Shown one piece after another: positions 16,297 through 24,644 of a stretch of 64,000 nucleotides of DNA; positions within the stretch are counted from its first letter, which is position 1; each line of letters begins with the position of its first letter. This DNA is from CAYRAV01 sp964422365. Lineage in GTDB: Bacteria; Bacillota; Clostridia; Lachnospirales; Lachnospiraceae. The translations under genes and the position numbers were made by a program. Location of the stretch: positions 19,221 through 83,220 of the forward strand of contig CAYRAV010000006.1 of assembly GCA_964422365.1 (NCBI GenBank). Reading direction: 5' to 3'. A model generated the notes under the pieces. The model had not been told where the DNA came from. It ran no database searches and saw only the letters and a program-made list of their open reading frames with translations.

Positions 16297-16824
16297 TTAA
16301 CAAATGATAATCTGACATGCCTTCATTGCTTCTAATGCATTTTTATGACTTTCTACAGTCACTCCTGCACAACAATTCTCAATCACTTTTATCGGAATTT
16401 CCGGCAAAGCTGCTTTTAAAATCATTGCATTTGAAATCACACAGATATCTGTACACAGCCCAATCAATTTAACAGATTCAATTTCACTTTTTGCTGCTGC
16501 CTCTTTTATTTTCTCCGCCAGCTCCATAGAGCCAAATGTTGGTTTGTCAATGACTACTGCTTTTCTAGTAAATTCTTGTAGTGCGGGACATATTTCCCAG
16601 CCTTCTGTATTCCTGATGCAGTGTTCCACGGGCAAATTTTTTCCTTCCTGTGTCTCCAGATAATTTTTCTCGTGGGTATCTTTTGTAAAGTATAATGGCC
16701 CCTTATGTGTTTTTACTGTTTCTACTACATTTTCAATAATCCTTTCTGCATCATCACTTCCCAATGCACCTGTAATAAAATCGTTCTGCATATCTATTAC
16801 AACTAAAATCTCTTTTTTGTCCAT
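16297..16824 (-). CDS. pncA: Nicotinamidase
   Basis: 175 residues of the isochorismatase-like hydrolase fold. The likely catalytic triad is D11 (VVIDMQNDF), K94 (VIDKPTF) and C128 (GLCTDICV). Metal ligands are D49, H51 and H68. It converts nicotinamide to nicotinate. It is the second gene of the nrtR operon, 59 bp after nrtR and 51 bp before the Prs-like gene. Its presence beside a NAMPT-like gene means nicotinamide has two possible fates, deamidation or direct conjugation. AGGGAGG precedes the ATG. Confidence 0.92.
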   Translation of the reverse strand: MDKKEILVVIDMQNDFITGALGSDDAERIIENVVETVKTHKGPLYFTKDTHEKNYLETQEGKNLPVEHCIRNTEGWEICPALQEFTRKAVVIDKPTFGSMELAEKIKEAAAKSEIESVKLIGLCTDICVISNAMILKAALPEIPIKVIENCCAGVTVESHKNALEAMKACQIIIC

Positions 16825-16883
16825 AATATCTCCTCCCTATGATTATTATTCCTTATACTTTTTTTTAAACTCTAATCAAAACC

Positions 16884-17753
16884 TTATAATGCTTTCTTAA
16901 ATAATTTTGATGGTCTATGACCTGCATTCTGAGCATACTCATCTGTTTCCTCTACTTTTCCCGAAATTTTTCTTCTAAAGTTGGCTGCCAGCAATTCTGT
17001 ATCTAATACTGCCTCATACACATTCTGCAATTCTGTTAATGTAAATTTCTCCGGCACCAGGTGGAATGACACATCAGTATATTCAATCTTTCCACGAAGC
17101 CGTTCAATTGCCAGTGTTATAATATGTGCATGATCAAATGCAAGCCCGTCATTTTTTAAAATCTTATACTCTGTACGACTGGTTCCATTTTTATAGCATT
17201 GCTGTTTCATAATAGTAGCTGTTAGTATCTCTTTTTCTTTTGTAAGCTCTAATTCATAATAAATTTCACTTATTATAATACCTTCTTTTTGTTCTCTTTG
17301 TTCCTTTACAACTTTTAAGGAAACATTGAACCAGTCTGTTGCTTCCGAATCGCTCAAATCCCCAACTTTCTCCTGTTGCACCAAAGCCATATATGCACAT
17401 GTAATTACCCATGTTCTCGGATCTCTGTTTGGTGTACTAATTGTATAGAGCTGCTCTAAATAGATATTATCAATACCAGTTTCTTTTTTTAATCCCCTTA
17501 TAGCTGATTCCTCCAGTGTTTCGTTTGGTGTTGCAAACACTCCTGGTAATGCCCAATTGTCCTTAAATGGATGTTCTTTCCTTTTTATCAAAAGCACTTT
17601 CAATCTCTTCTCTGGCAATTTTCTATAGTTGTCCACTTCATCATTTCCAATTGCCAATAGTGCTATATCTACTGTTACAGATGGTCTCTCATAGTCTTCT
17701 GGATTATATGTAGACAAGAAATCCAGTTCTTCCTGATTTTTTTTATCTTTCAT
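16884..17753 (-). CDS. nrtR: NrtR-type Nudix-related transcriptional regulator of NAD metabolism
   Basis: 289 residues. The N-terminal Nudix-like domain (about 25-170) carries WALPGVFATPNETLEESA, but the Nudix box is degenerate: Gly to Val at 72, and RE..EE reads RG..KE at 86-91, so two metal-binding glutamates are lost. The C-terminal winged helix has LTELQNVYEAVLDTELLAAN FRRKI, as in NrtR. Such proteins bind ADP-ribose or a related NAD metabolite and repress NAD genes. It heads the operon nrtR-pncA-prs-like-NAMPT-like-nadE. The start at 17753 is chosen because conserved family sequence begins there. A longer frame from 17825 would overlap the operator-like palindrome and adds a region that looks non-coding. 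Confidence 0.88.
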   Translation of the reverse strand: MKDKKNQEELDFLSTYNPEDYERPSVTVDIALLAIGNDEVDNYRKLPEKRLKVLLIKRKEHPFKDNWALPGVFATPNETLEESAIRGLKKETGIDNIYLEQLYTISTPNRDPRTWVITCAYMALVQQEKVGDLSDSEATDWFNVSLKVVKEQREQKEGIIISEIYYELELTKEKEILTATIMKQQCYKNGTSRTEYKILKNDGLAFDHAHIITLAIERLRGKIEYTDVSFHLVPEKFTLTELQNVYEAVLDTELLAANFRRKISGKVEETDEYAQNAGHRPSKLFKKAL

Positions 17754-17814
17754 ATTTTGCACCAAACCTACCAACCACAAGCTCGCTTGCATTTGATAGA
17801 CACAAACACAAAGG

Positions 17815-17833
17815 GTAAACGACATGTGTTTGC
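17815..17833. promoter_or_regulatory. Candidate NrtR operator palindrome
   Basis: GTAAACGACATGTGTTTGC pairs GTAAAC with GTTTGC (five of six) and has a CATG centre. It is 62 bases upstream of the chosen nrtR start, inside the leader. NrtR sites are AT-rich palindromes of this length with GTTTA/TAAAC-like arms, but the match here was judged by eye. Confidence 0.4.
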
Positions 17834-17954
17834 ATTTTTTCCTTTCTTTTATTTTTCTTTTCCTTTTTTATCAAACCTTTTCAATGCAAAAAGTAAACAA
17901 ACTACCACACAGCAAGCTACAGGGACTTGACCTCGCAATAGTAGTCAAATGGAG

Positions 17955-18020
17955 CTACAAGCATTTCCGCTTTACCAAAGGTGTGCAGCACAGACTCGTT
18001 GCACACAGGAATAAATGCAT
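17955..18020 (-). CDS. Possible 21-residue leader peptide ahead of nrtR
   Basis: An ATG at 18020 preceded by AGAGGAAATACAG opens a frame for MHLFLCATSLCCTPLVKRKC plus Leu, then TAG. It lies about 40 nt after the predicted transcript start and partly inside the family C hairpin remnant. The ribosome site is good; nothing else supports expression. It could be a regulatory upstream frame or chance. Confidence 0.25.
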   Translation of the reverse strand: MHLFLCATSLCCTPLVKRKCL

Positions 18021-18063
18021 CTGTATTTCCTCTTTTCTTACTTATTAACTTATTGATAATAAC

Positions 18064-18092
18064 AATATACATCTAACAATTATATTTGTCAA
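18064..18092 (-). promoter_or_regulatory. Candidate sigmaA promoter of the nrtR operon
   Basis: On the - strand: TTGACA (18092-18087), 17-bp spacer, TATATT (18069-18064). This is a near-consensus pair upstream of nrtR with a leader of about 300 nt. Confidence 0.65.
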
Positions 18093-18117
18093 GAGAAAAT
18101 TTAAAAAATTTTATATT

Positions 18118-18205
18118 ACAGCTCAGCCATGCAGAAATGATTGTACAATATGCACGTGGGAACTTTGCTTATTAATTCCAAATTGTACAGCTATTTCTGT
18201 ATAGC
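18118..18205. repeat. Family B repeat element
   Basis: It begins ACAGCTCAGCCATGCAGAAA then TGATTGTACAATATGCACG, and the far end reads TTGTACAGCTATTTCTGTAT. The two ends are inverted relative to each other, giving a long hairpin of about 85 nt. Confidence 0.6.
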
Positions 18206-18220
18206 TAAACTATAGCACAT

Positions 18221-18281
18221 AAAAACAGTGGCTGTATCTGAATACAGATAACAATCTGTTCAGTATACAGCCACTGTTTTT
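18221..18281. terminator. Bidirectional terminator between pfkA and the nrtR region
   Basis: A perfect 17-bp stem pairs AAAAACAGTGGCTGTAT (18221-18237) with its complement (18265-18281). An inner stem CTGA..ACAGAT/ATCTGT..TCAG extends it. A-rich and T-rich flanks on both sides suit termination of pfkA on the - strand. Confidence 0.75.
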
Positions 18282-18311
18282 ATACTTGAAATTTATAACT
18301 ATTACATTTAT

Positions 18312-19385
18312 TTAATCTCCAAAACATATTCCCATTGCTTTGGCTTCGTTCACAATGGAGCTATCTGGATCTACTACCTTTAATTTTCCTGCCACTTCAT
18401 TAAGTGGTACTGGAATAATTTCCCCATTACGAATCGCCGCCATATAACCATACTGCTCCCTTTTAATCATTTCTGCTGCTGCTGCTCCCAAGCGGCTTGA
18501 AATCACTCTGTCATAAGCGCATGGCTCTCCTCCTCTCTGCGTATGTCCAGGTACGGTGATACGAATTTCCTGTCCTGTTAATGCTTCAATTTCTTTTCCT
18601 ACTTTATAGGAAACGGACGGATATGGGCTGTTTTTCATTTTTGCCTTTAACTCTTTTTTACTCAATGCCGCATCCTCTTTTGATATCGCACCTTCTGCTA
18701 CTGCAAGAATAGAGAAGCTTTTTCCCTGTTCTGTACGTTTTTCAATTGCAGCTGCAACTTTTTTGATATCATATGGAATTTCGGGAAGCAAAATAATATC
18801 CGCACCCCCTGCAATTCCCGCATGTAAAGTAAGCCATCCTACTTTGTGCCCCATAACTTCTACAATAAACACCCGCCCATGTGATGCTGCTGTTGTATGA
18901 ATACAATCAATGGCATCAGTAGCAACATCTACTGCACTTTGGAACCCAAATGTCATATCTGTTCCCCATATATCATTGTCAATTGTCTTTGGAAGTGTCA
19001 CAATATTCAATCCTTCCTTCGATAATAGATTCGCAGTTTTATGTGTTCCATTTCCACCTAATATCACAAGACAATCTAATTTTAACTTCTTATAAGTACC
19101 TTTCATTGCCTTCACTTTATCTAACCCATTTTCATCTGGCTGATTCATTAATTTAAATGGCTGCCTGGAGGTTCCCAAAATCGTACCACCCCTAGTTAAA
19201 ATTCCTGAAAAATCTGACGGCTGCATTTTTTTATAATTTTCATACATCAATCCTCTGTATCCATCTAAGATACCATAAATTTCAACTTCATCAAATGCCT
19301 CATACAATGTTTTTGCAACACCTCGAATAGTTGCATTTAAACTTTGACAATCTCCACCACTGGTTAATAATGCAATTCTTTTCAT
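18312..19385 (-). CDS. pfkA: 6-phosphofructokinase (PFK-A superfamily)
   Basis: 357 residues. Substrate motifs: TSGGDCQSLN (8-17), GGNGT (110-114), PKTIDND (132-138), EVMGHKVGWLT and PGHTQRGGEP. It phosphorylates fructose 6-phosphate in glycolysis. The phosphoryl donor is unclear. By comparison with E. coli numbering, the residue that excludes ATP in PPi enzymes (Asp at 104) is Gly here, as in ATP enzymes. Lys in PKTIDND is instead typical of PPi or mixed-clade enzymes, and the metal-binding Asp of GGDGS is Asn. It is a single gene with its own terminator; GGAGG precedes the ATG. Confidence 0.9.
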   Translation of the reverse strand: MKRIALLTSGGDCQSLNATIRGVAKTLYEAFDEVEIYGILDGYRGLMYENYKKMQPSDFSGILTRGGTILGTSRQPFKLMNQPDENGLDKVKAMKGTYKKLKLDCLVILGGNGTHKTANLLSKEGLNIVTLPKTIDNDIWGTDMTFGFQSAVDVATDAIDCIHTTAASHGRVFIVEVMGHKVGWLTLHAGIAGGADIILLPEIPYDIKKVAAAIEKRTEQGKSFSILAVAEGAISKEDAALSKKELKAKMKNSPYPSVSYKVGKEIEALTGQEIRITVPGHTQRGGEPCAYDRVISSRLGAAAAEMIKREQYGYMAAIRNGEIIPVPLNEVAGKLKVVDPDSSIVNEAKAMGICFGD

Positions 19386-19731
19386 ACTTTTTCCTCCTTA
19401 ATTTACATTTGATTTAAAGTGTATCTGAAAATTCCTTTCACAAAAACTTAATTTTTATTGTACTACAGCGTGTTTTAAAATTGTTATAAGATGTATGCTG
19501 CAATTTGTGGGGGATTTGTTCCAAATTCATGAGATGCAGCAGACTGCATTGAATGAATTTAGGGCAAATATCCGTACCTTATCGTACAAAGTCCGCTAGC
19601 CTGAACGGTCATGGATCGTGGTTTGCCAGATGGGTACGCAAAGCGGACATGCAAATTGAGGCAGTGAATTTTCAACCATGCTCTATTAATCATACAAACT
19701 TATTCTGCACAGCTCTCACTTTAATGAAACG
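19386..19731. other. Intergenic region mostly filled by a family A element
   Basis: Apart from the 218-bp repeat at 19466-19683, only short AT-rich flanks remain: the pfkA promoter side and the end of dtd. No gene is seen. Confidence 0.6.
19466..19683. repeat. Family A MITE-like element, near-complete copy (218 bp)
   Basis: The left end is CAGCGTGTTTTAAAATTG, the right end AATTTTCAACCATGCTC, with TA on both outer sides (19464-19465 and 19684-19685). The internal sequence aligns with the 3.5-kb copy at the left (TTTGTGGGGGATTTGTTCCA) and with the 62.6-kb copy over its full length. Confidence 0.75.
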
Positions 19732-20196
19732 CTATGTCCTGCTATTTTTTAATATCTCATCGCTGTCTAGTACAATCGTAAATGGTCCATCATTTAAAAG
19801 ACTAACTTTCATATCAGCTCCAAATTCTCCCTTTTCTACTCTACCTAAATATTCTTTTCCTAACTCTAAAAAATATTCATATAACTCTGTTGCCAGTTCT
19901 GGTTTTGCAGCTTCTATAAAACTTGGGCGGTTTCCTTTCCTGCAATTTGCATAAAGGGTAAATTGAGAAATTACCATAAGTTCTCCTTTTATATCTGATA
20001 GTGACAAATTTGTCTTTCCATCTTCATCTGAAAAAATACGAAGCTTTATCATCTTTTGAAACATTTTCTCTGCAATTTCCTTTGTATCTTCTTGCCCTAT
20101 ACCTAATAAAACCATAATGCCCTGTCCAATTTTTCCTAAGCATATACCATCCGCTTCTACTGAAGCATGCTTTACTCTTTGTATTACTAATTTCAT
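19732..20196 (-). CDS. dtd: D-aminoacyl-tRNA deacylase
   Basis: 154 residues. MKLVIQRVKHASVE at the N-terminus, SQFTLYANCRKGNRPSF (the family's SQxTL Ser/Thr segment) and NDGPFTIVLDSD with the conserved Gly-Pro pair are all present. It removes D-amino acids from mischarged tRNA. The start at 20196 gives the usual MxxVIQRV beginning; an ATG three codons earlier sits too close to GAGGG. It lies 36 bp downstream of the amylase gene on the same strand and may be co-transcribed, although no functional link is apparent. Confidence 0.93.
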   Translation of the reverse strand: MKLVIQRVKHASVEADGICLGKIGQGIMVLLGIGQEDTKEIAEKMFQKMIKLRIFSDEDGKTNLSLSDIKGELMVISQFTLYANCRKGNRPSFIEAAKPELATELYEYFLELGKEYLGRVEKGEFGADMKVSLLNDGPFTIVLDSDEILKNSRT

Positions 20197-20231
20197 TCCA
20201 AGCATCAGCCCTCTTCCAATAAAATCCTTCT

Positions 20232-21935
20232 TTATTTTAATACTACAACAGAATATGCTGGTAATGTAATCTCCTCTCCATTAATTGTAACCGCCTCTCC
20301 TGTTGTTGTAAGATAACCTCTGATATCTTCATACTTGTAAGTATCTTTGCTTACCTTTACCTTCTTTTCTTCTGATGCAAAATTATATAGGATATAGATT
20401 GCACTCTTTTTATATGTCTTTGAAATGGCACATATATCACTATCTTCAATTTTGTCCATATATGCTGCTGTTCCTCTTGCAATTTCCGGGTTCTCATTAC
20501 GGATACGAATAGCACGTTTCACAAAATTCAAAATAGAAAATGGATCTTCCGCCTGTTTGTCTTCCGGCTCAAACCTATGCTCCACTGTTCCCATATCCTC
20601 TGGTCCATCCGTCATACCTTCTGTATTATCTGCTGACCAATACATCGGTGCCCGCTTATTCTCATCACTTCCACTTCCACTCATTCCCAGTTCTTCTCCA
20701 TAGTACAGAAATGCAGAACCACCCATAAATAAATTCATTGCCCATGCCATTTTTATTTCATCGGACTCATAAGATAAAAAACCAGCCGCACGCCCTGTAT
20801 CATGGTTTGTAAAAAATGGTGCATCTATTCCATTTTTATTTACTTTTTTAATTTTATTCTGTATATCTACCATTGCTTTTCCAAAACCCTTACCAGTACT
20901 GCTGGTATTTTTTTTGCTGGCCGTTTTTGTAATAATGCCGGATGAATCACCGAAATCAAAATCAAATGCACTGTCTATGCCGCTTTTATAATATTGTGTA
21001 TAACTTTCTGAACCTTCCCAAACCTCTGCAACCAAATAGTTATCCTTACTCTTGGACTTTACATACTTTGAAAACCATTCTAATACTTTAATATTTTTCT
21101 CTGTGGAACCCGAATAAAACTCCTTTGCTCCATCTAGACGAAATCCTCCCACACCAGCAGACAGCCAAAAGTCTGCAATATTTTCGATTTCCCTTCTTAA
21201 TTTTTTGCAGGCAAGATTTAAATCTGGCATCTGATCCCAGAAAACTGCCTCATAATACCAATCTGTATCTTCTATTTGATAATAAGTACTACCTATTGCT
21301 TCCTCCTCTTTTTTAAAATTATAATATTCTACATATGGACAATCTTTTACATTAGGTTCTTCTCCTTCTTTTAAGGATTTTAAATAGTCTGTTGCTTTTA
21401 CAAACCAGTCATTTTCTGCTGATGTATGATTCAATGGCAAATCAATGATTAATTTAATTCCTCTTTTCCCACATTCAGCTACAAGATTTTTGAAATCTTC
21501 CAATGTCCCATATTCCTCATCAATATCATAATAATCTGTTACATCATATTTATGGTATGTTGTAGATGGCATGATAGGCATAAGCCAGATACCATTACAA
21601 CCTAAGTCTGTATCTGTACTATCATCACCATCATTAATATAATCAAGTTTTGATATTAATCCATTAATATCTCCAATGCCATCCCCATCACTATCATAGT
21701 AAGAATACAAAAAAACCTGATAATAAGTCCTGTAATTATCATCTATTACATTTAATTCCTGCTGATACTCATAATCAGCAAATACTGTATTTTTATTTTC
21801 TTCGTTAGGCATTGCACTTGTTGCCGCATCCTCTGTTGCCGCTGGTTCTGATGTTATTGTATCTGCCTGCCCTTGGCCATTACAACCTGTTAATATTACT
21901 AAAATCATCATTAATGCTATTATCCTTTTTTTCAT
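20232..21935 (-). CDS. GH13 alpha-amylase family lipoprotein
   Basis: 567 residues. The signal peptide ends in a lipobox (VILTGC, Cys18), so it is anchored to the outer face of the membrane. The GH13 conserved regions are in order: LIIDLPLNHTS, GGFRLDGAKEFY (nucleophile Asp), YLVAEVWEGSE (acid/base Glu) and FFTNHDTGR. An Asp-rich YDSDGDGIGDINGL near 80-95 is a typical calcium site. It would cut starch oligosaccharides to maltodextrins for the adjacent ABC transporter. It lies downstream of malG with a terminator-like hairpin between, so expression may be partly independent. A Ser/Thr/Glu-rich linker follows the lipid anchor. Confidence 0.92.
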   Translation of the reverse strand: MKKRIIALMMILVILTGCNGQGQADTITSEPAATEDAATSAMPNEENKNTVFADYEYQQELNVIDDNYRTYYQVFLYSYYDSDGDGIGDINGLISKLDYINDGDDSTDTDLGCNGIWLMPIMPSTTYHKYDVTDYYDIDEEYGTLEDFKNLVAECGKRGIKLIIDLPLNHTSAENDWFVKATDYLKSLKEGEEPNVKDCPYVEYYNFKKEEEAIGSTYYQIEDTDWYYEAVFWDQMPDLNLACKKLRREIENIADFWLSAGVGGFRLDGAKEFYSGSTEKNIKVLEWFSKYVKSKSKDNYLVAEVWEGSESYTQYYKSGIDSAFDFDFGDSSGIITKTASKKNTSSTGKGFGKAMVDIQNKIKKVNKNGIDAPFFTNHDTGRAAGFLSYESDEIKMAWAMNLFMGGSAFLYYGEELGMSGSGSDENKRAPMYWSADNTEGMTDGPEDMGTVEHRFEPEDKQAEDPFSILNFVKRAIRIRNENPEIARGTAAYMDKIEDSDICAISKTYKKSAIYILYNFASEEKKVKVSKDTYKYEDIRGYLTTTGEAVTINGEEITLPAYSVVVLK

Positions 21936-22084
21936 ATGATACCTCCAATTTTCTTCTTGTCAGTTTTCTTTCTATTATCTGGCAATACTTTAAAATACGA
22001 TATGGAATATTTTACTATTAATAGTATTGTATCTCATTTAGTAGCAATATGGCAAGAATAGAATCTATTTTGTTTTAAAAATTG

Positions 22085-22116
22085 AACACGATTCATCTAT
22101 GCAGAAATAGTTGCAC
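22085..22116. repeat. Family B repeat fragment
   Basis: ATTCATCTATGCAGAAATAG then TTGCACAATA matches one end of the family B repeat. It is too short to show the other end. Confidence 0.35.
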
Positions 22117-22120
22117 AATA

Positions 22121-22150
22121 AAACAGACCTGCCAAATGACAAGCCTGCTT
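22121..22150 (-). terminator. Hairpin after malG, probable terminator
   Basis: On the - strand AAGCAGGCTTG pairs with CAGGTCTGTTT (some G-U pairs) around TCATTTGG, followed by TATTGTGC. Confidence 0.5.
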
Positions 22151-22194
22151 TATATACTGATATACTTTGTATTTTATTTTTAATCGCAATTCCA

Positions 22195-23055
22195 TTAACC
22201 TTTTACGGCACCTGCTGACATACCTTCTACATAATATTTCTGCATGAAGATAAACAATAATGCAATTGGAATAGACACAATAACTGCAGCTGCACAGAAC
22301 ACTGTAAACCACTGTCCAATAAACTCCTTTTGAACCATTGTCCACATACCAATCGCTACTGTATATTTTGAATAACTTGTACCCATGATAACCTTTGCAA
22401 AGATAAAGTCTATCCAAGGTGCAATAAATGATGTTAATACTGTATAAATTAAAATCGGTTTTGACAAAGGTATTGTAATTTTTATAAATACCTGCCATTT
22501 TGTTGCTCCATCAATCCAAGCAGCTTCATCTACTGCTTTTGGAATTGTATCAAAGAAACCTTTTGCAATATGATATTGTAAACATTGTCCTGAAGAATAT
22601 ACTAATACTAATGCAAGTAAGGATGCATTCATATTAAGTGCTTTTAAGATATGATAAATTGCTGTCATAGACATGAATCCAGGAAACATTGTTAAAATCA
22701 TACCTACATTCATAAATGGTTTTCTAGCTTTAAATCTTAATCTTGAAAAAGAATATGATACACATAATACATAAAATGTAGATAAGACACATGTTGCAAC
22801 TGCTACAATAAATGTATTACCAAACCATTTCATAAAATAGAACTGGCTTGTATCTGTAAATAATCTGACATAATTGTCTAAAGTAAACTGTTTTGGCCAA
22901 AAATAATCTGTATATGCACCTGATGACTCCCCTCTGAAGGATGTCAATACTACCCAGAAAACCGGGAATATCCAGATAATAGCCATGATACCAAGAATAA
23001 TATGCACTGCTGTGTCTGCAATCATTCTATTACGACGCATTGAACCTGTTTTCAT
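22195..23055 (-). CDS. malG: Maltodextrin ABC transporter permease MalG
   Basis: 286 residues with six membrane helices and the cytoplasmic EAA loop EAAWIDGATKWQVFIKITIP, which docks the ATPase. The ending EGMSAGAVKG is typical of MalG-type permeases. Its ATG overlaps the malF stop by one base (TAATG), so the two are translationally coupled. It moves maltodextrins with MalF and the binding protein MalE. No ATPase gene is in the operon; Firmicutes often use a shared MsmK-type ATPase encoded elsewhere. Confidence 0.93.
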   Translation of the reverse strand: MKTGSMRRNRMIADTAVHIILGIMAIIWIFPVFWVVLTSFRGESSGAYTDYFWPKQFTLDNYVRLFTDTSQFYFMKWFGNTFIVAVATCVLSTFYVLCVSYSFSRLRFKARKPFMNVGMILTMFPGFMSMTAIYHILKALNMNASLLALVLVYSSGQCLQYHIAKGFFDTIPKAVDEAAWIDGATKWQVFIKITIPLSKPILIYTVLTSFIAPWIDFIFAKVIMGTSYSKYTVAIGMWTMVQKEFIGQWFTVFCAAAVIVSIPIALLFIFMQKYYVEGMSAGAVKG

Positions 23056-24425
23056 TATTGGAATCCCTCCTCATTCTTGTATGAACCTGTATTTCTATAA
23101 GTAATCAATGATAATGTAGCGGAGATTACGAACACTAAAATACCGATAACTGCTGCAAGGTTATAATCCGCTGTATCTACTGTTAATTTGTATAACCATG
23201 TTACAAGTAAGTCCGTATGTCCCGCCTGATAGAACTTATTGTCCAAAGGTTCACCAGCTGTTAAGAAGTAGATAACATTAAAGTTATTCAAATTACCTAC
23301 AAAATCAGAAATCAACTTTGGTGTTGTAACAAATAACATATAAGGTAATGTAATTTTAAAGAATGTAACAACTGGTGTTGCACCATCCACTTTGGCAGAT
23401 TCATATAAATCAGCAGGAATATTCTGCAAAATACCTGTTGTTACTAACATAGTATATGGCATACCTACCCACAAGTTAACAATAATGACTGTTACCTTTG
23501 CCCAAACTGAGCTAGTAAAGAATGGCAATGCTTTTGAGATTAATCCCGCATGAAGCAGCATTGTATTAATTGGTCCCTGATCTGTTAACATATTACTTAC
23601 AATCAATAAGGATACAAACTGTGGTACTGCAATGGATATCACAAAAACGGTTCTCCAAAATGGTTTAAACTTTGTTCCTTTTCTATTAATGATAATAGCA
23701 AGCAGCATACCAAAAATATAATTTAAGAATGTCGCAAAAATTGCCCATGTAAATGTCCAGATCAAGATTGCCCAGAACGTCTGTCCAAGTGTTCCCTTCG
23801 CACTTAATAATGTAGCAAAATTCTTGAACCCTACCCAATGGAATAGATTCGCAGGAGGCTGATGATCCTTGTCAAAGTTTGTAAACGCTACCAATACCAT
23901 AAAGAAAATTGGCACAATATTAAAAATTAAAATATTTAATATTGGTAATGTTAATAATGTCTTGTGAAGCTTTGAATCAAAATGTGCTTTAATATCGTCT
24001 AATATACTTGGTAATGGTTTCCCTTTTTCCTGCAATTTCTGTGCTTCAAAAGCGGCTTTCACATTCGCTCTCCATATTAACACAAATGCTGCAATGATAA
24101 AAAGTGCAACTGTTGCTGCCAAAAGCATTAACATGGAATTATCTCCCGATATAACCTCGATTCGATTTGTCTCGGGATTCAACTGTTTTGTTTGTCCTTT
24201 TGTACCAAGATCATCTAAATGGGATAATGCTGTTAGTCCAATCATTGCCATATAAAATAGAAAGCCAAGTTCCATCCCCAGAAAAAGAATACCCTTTACT
24301 ATCTGCTTTCTGGCAAGATTACCCATTCCCAGAATAAAAAAGGAAGTCTTAGTAAAAATATCACCTTCCGTCCATGCCTGCTTTACAATTCCCGGCCCTT
24401 TCGTTTTATTATCGTTTTTTCCCAT
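23055..24425 (-). CDS. malF: Maltodextrin ABC transporter permease MalF
   Basis: 456 residues. An N-terminal extension of about 150 residues has three membrane helices and a polar loop, as in MalF proteins of gut Firmicutes. The permease core follows with the EAA-like loop YESAKVDGATPVVTFFKITL. It pairs with MalG. GGAGG precedes the ATG at 24425. The stop overlaps malG by one base. Two hairpins separate it from malE upstream and probably reduce its expression relative to the binding protein. Confidence 0.92.
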   Translation of the reverse strand: MGKNDNKTKGPGIVKQAWTEGDIFTKTSFFILGMGNLARKQIVKGILFLGMELGFLFYMAMIGLTALSHLDDLGTKGQTKQLNPETNRIEVISGDNSMLMLLAATVALFIIAAFVLIWRANVKAAFEAQKLQEKGKPLPSILDDIKAHFDSKLHKTLLTLPILNILIFNIVPIFFMVLVAFTNFDKDHQPPANLFHWVGFKNFATLLSAKGTLGQTFWAILIWTFTWAIFATFLNYIFGMLLAIIINRKGTKFKPFWRTVFVISIAVPQFVSLLIVSNMLTDQGPINTMLLHAGLISKALPFFTSSVWAKVTVIIVNLWVGMPYTMLVTTGILQNIPADLYESAKVDGATPVVTFFKITLPYMLFVTTPKLISDFVGNLNNFNVIYFLTAGEPLDNKFYQAGHTDLLVTWLYKLTVDTADYNLAAVIGILVFVISATLSLITYRNTGSYKNEEGFQ

Positions 24426-24448
24426 TTCGTTTTATTCCTCCTTCTTAA

Positions 24449-24503
24449 TAAGATGTTTCGTTTAAACTCATTTCTTTAAACTGAGTGTAGACGAAACATC
24501 TTA
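24449..24503 (-). promoter_or_regulatory. Long hairpin between malE and malF
   Basis: TAAGATGTTTCGT..ACTCA pairs with TGAGTGTAGACGAAACATCT (20 of 22). It lies 24 bases before malF and is not followed by a T-run in the sense direction. It is therefore likely an RNA-stabilising or partial-attenuation structure protecting the malE message. Confidence 0.6.
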
Positions 24504-24546
24504 TTATTTTCCTTTATTCATAACATATCATTCTATTATTAAAGAT

Positions 24547-24576
24547 GTTTTCCCTGCCCAACTGAGCAGGGAAAAC
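24547..24576 (-). terminator. Second hairpin after malE
   Basis: GTTTTCCCTGC (24547-24557) pairs perfectly with GCAGGGAAAAC (24566-24576). On the - strand it is followed by ATCTTTAATAATAG. It is probably a leaky terminator that lowers malF-malG relative to malE. Confidence 0.5.
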
Positions 24577-24644
24577 CTGACATCTACATAAACATCTGCC
24601 CAAAATCATTACATGATTATTTATGTATGACTAAGCTCATTTAA

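Larger units (their letters stand above)
17754..18311. other. nrtR leader and pfkA-nrtR intergenic region
   Basis: About 560 bp with no large gene. From the right it holds the pfkA terminator, a family B repeat, a - strand promoter, a leader of about 300 nt with a small open frame and family C hairpin remnant, and an NrtR-operator-like palindrome next to the gene. Confidence 0.6.
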
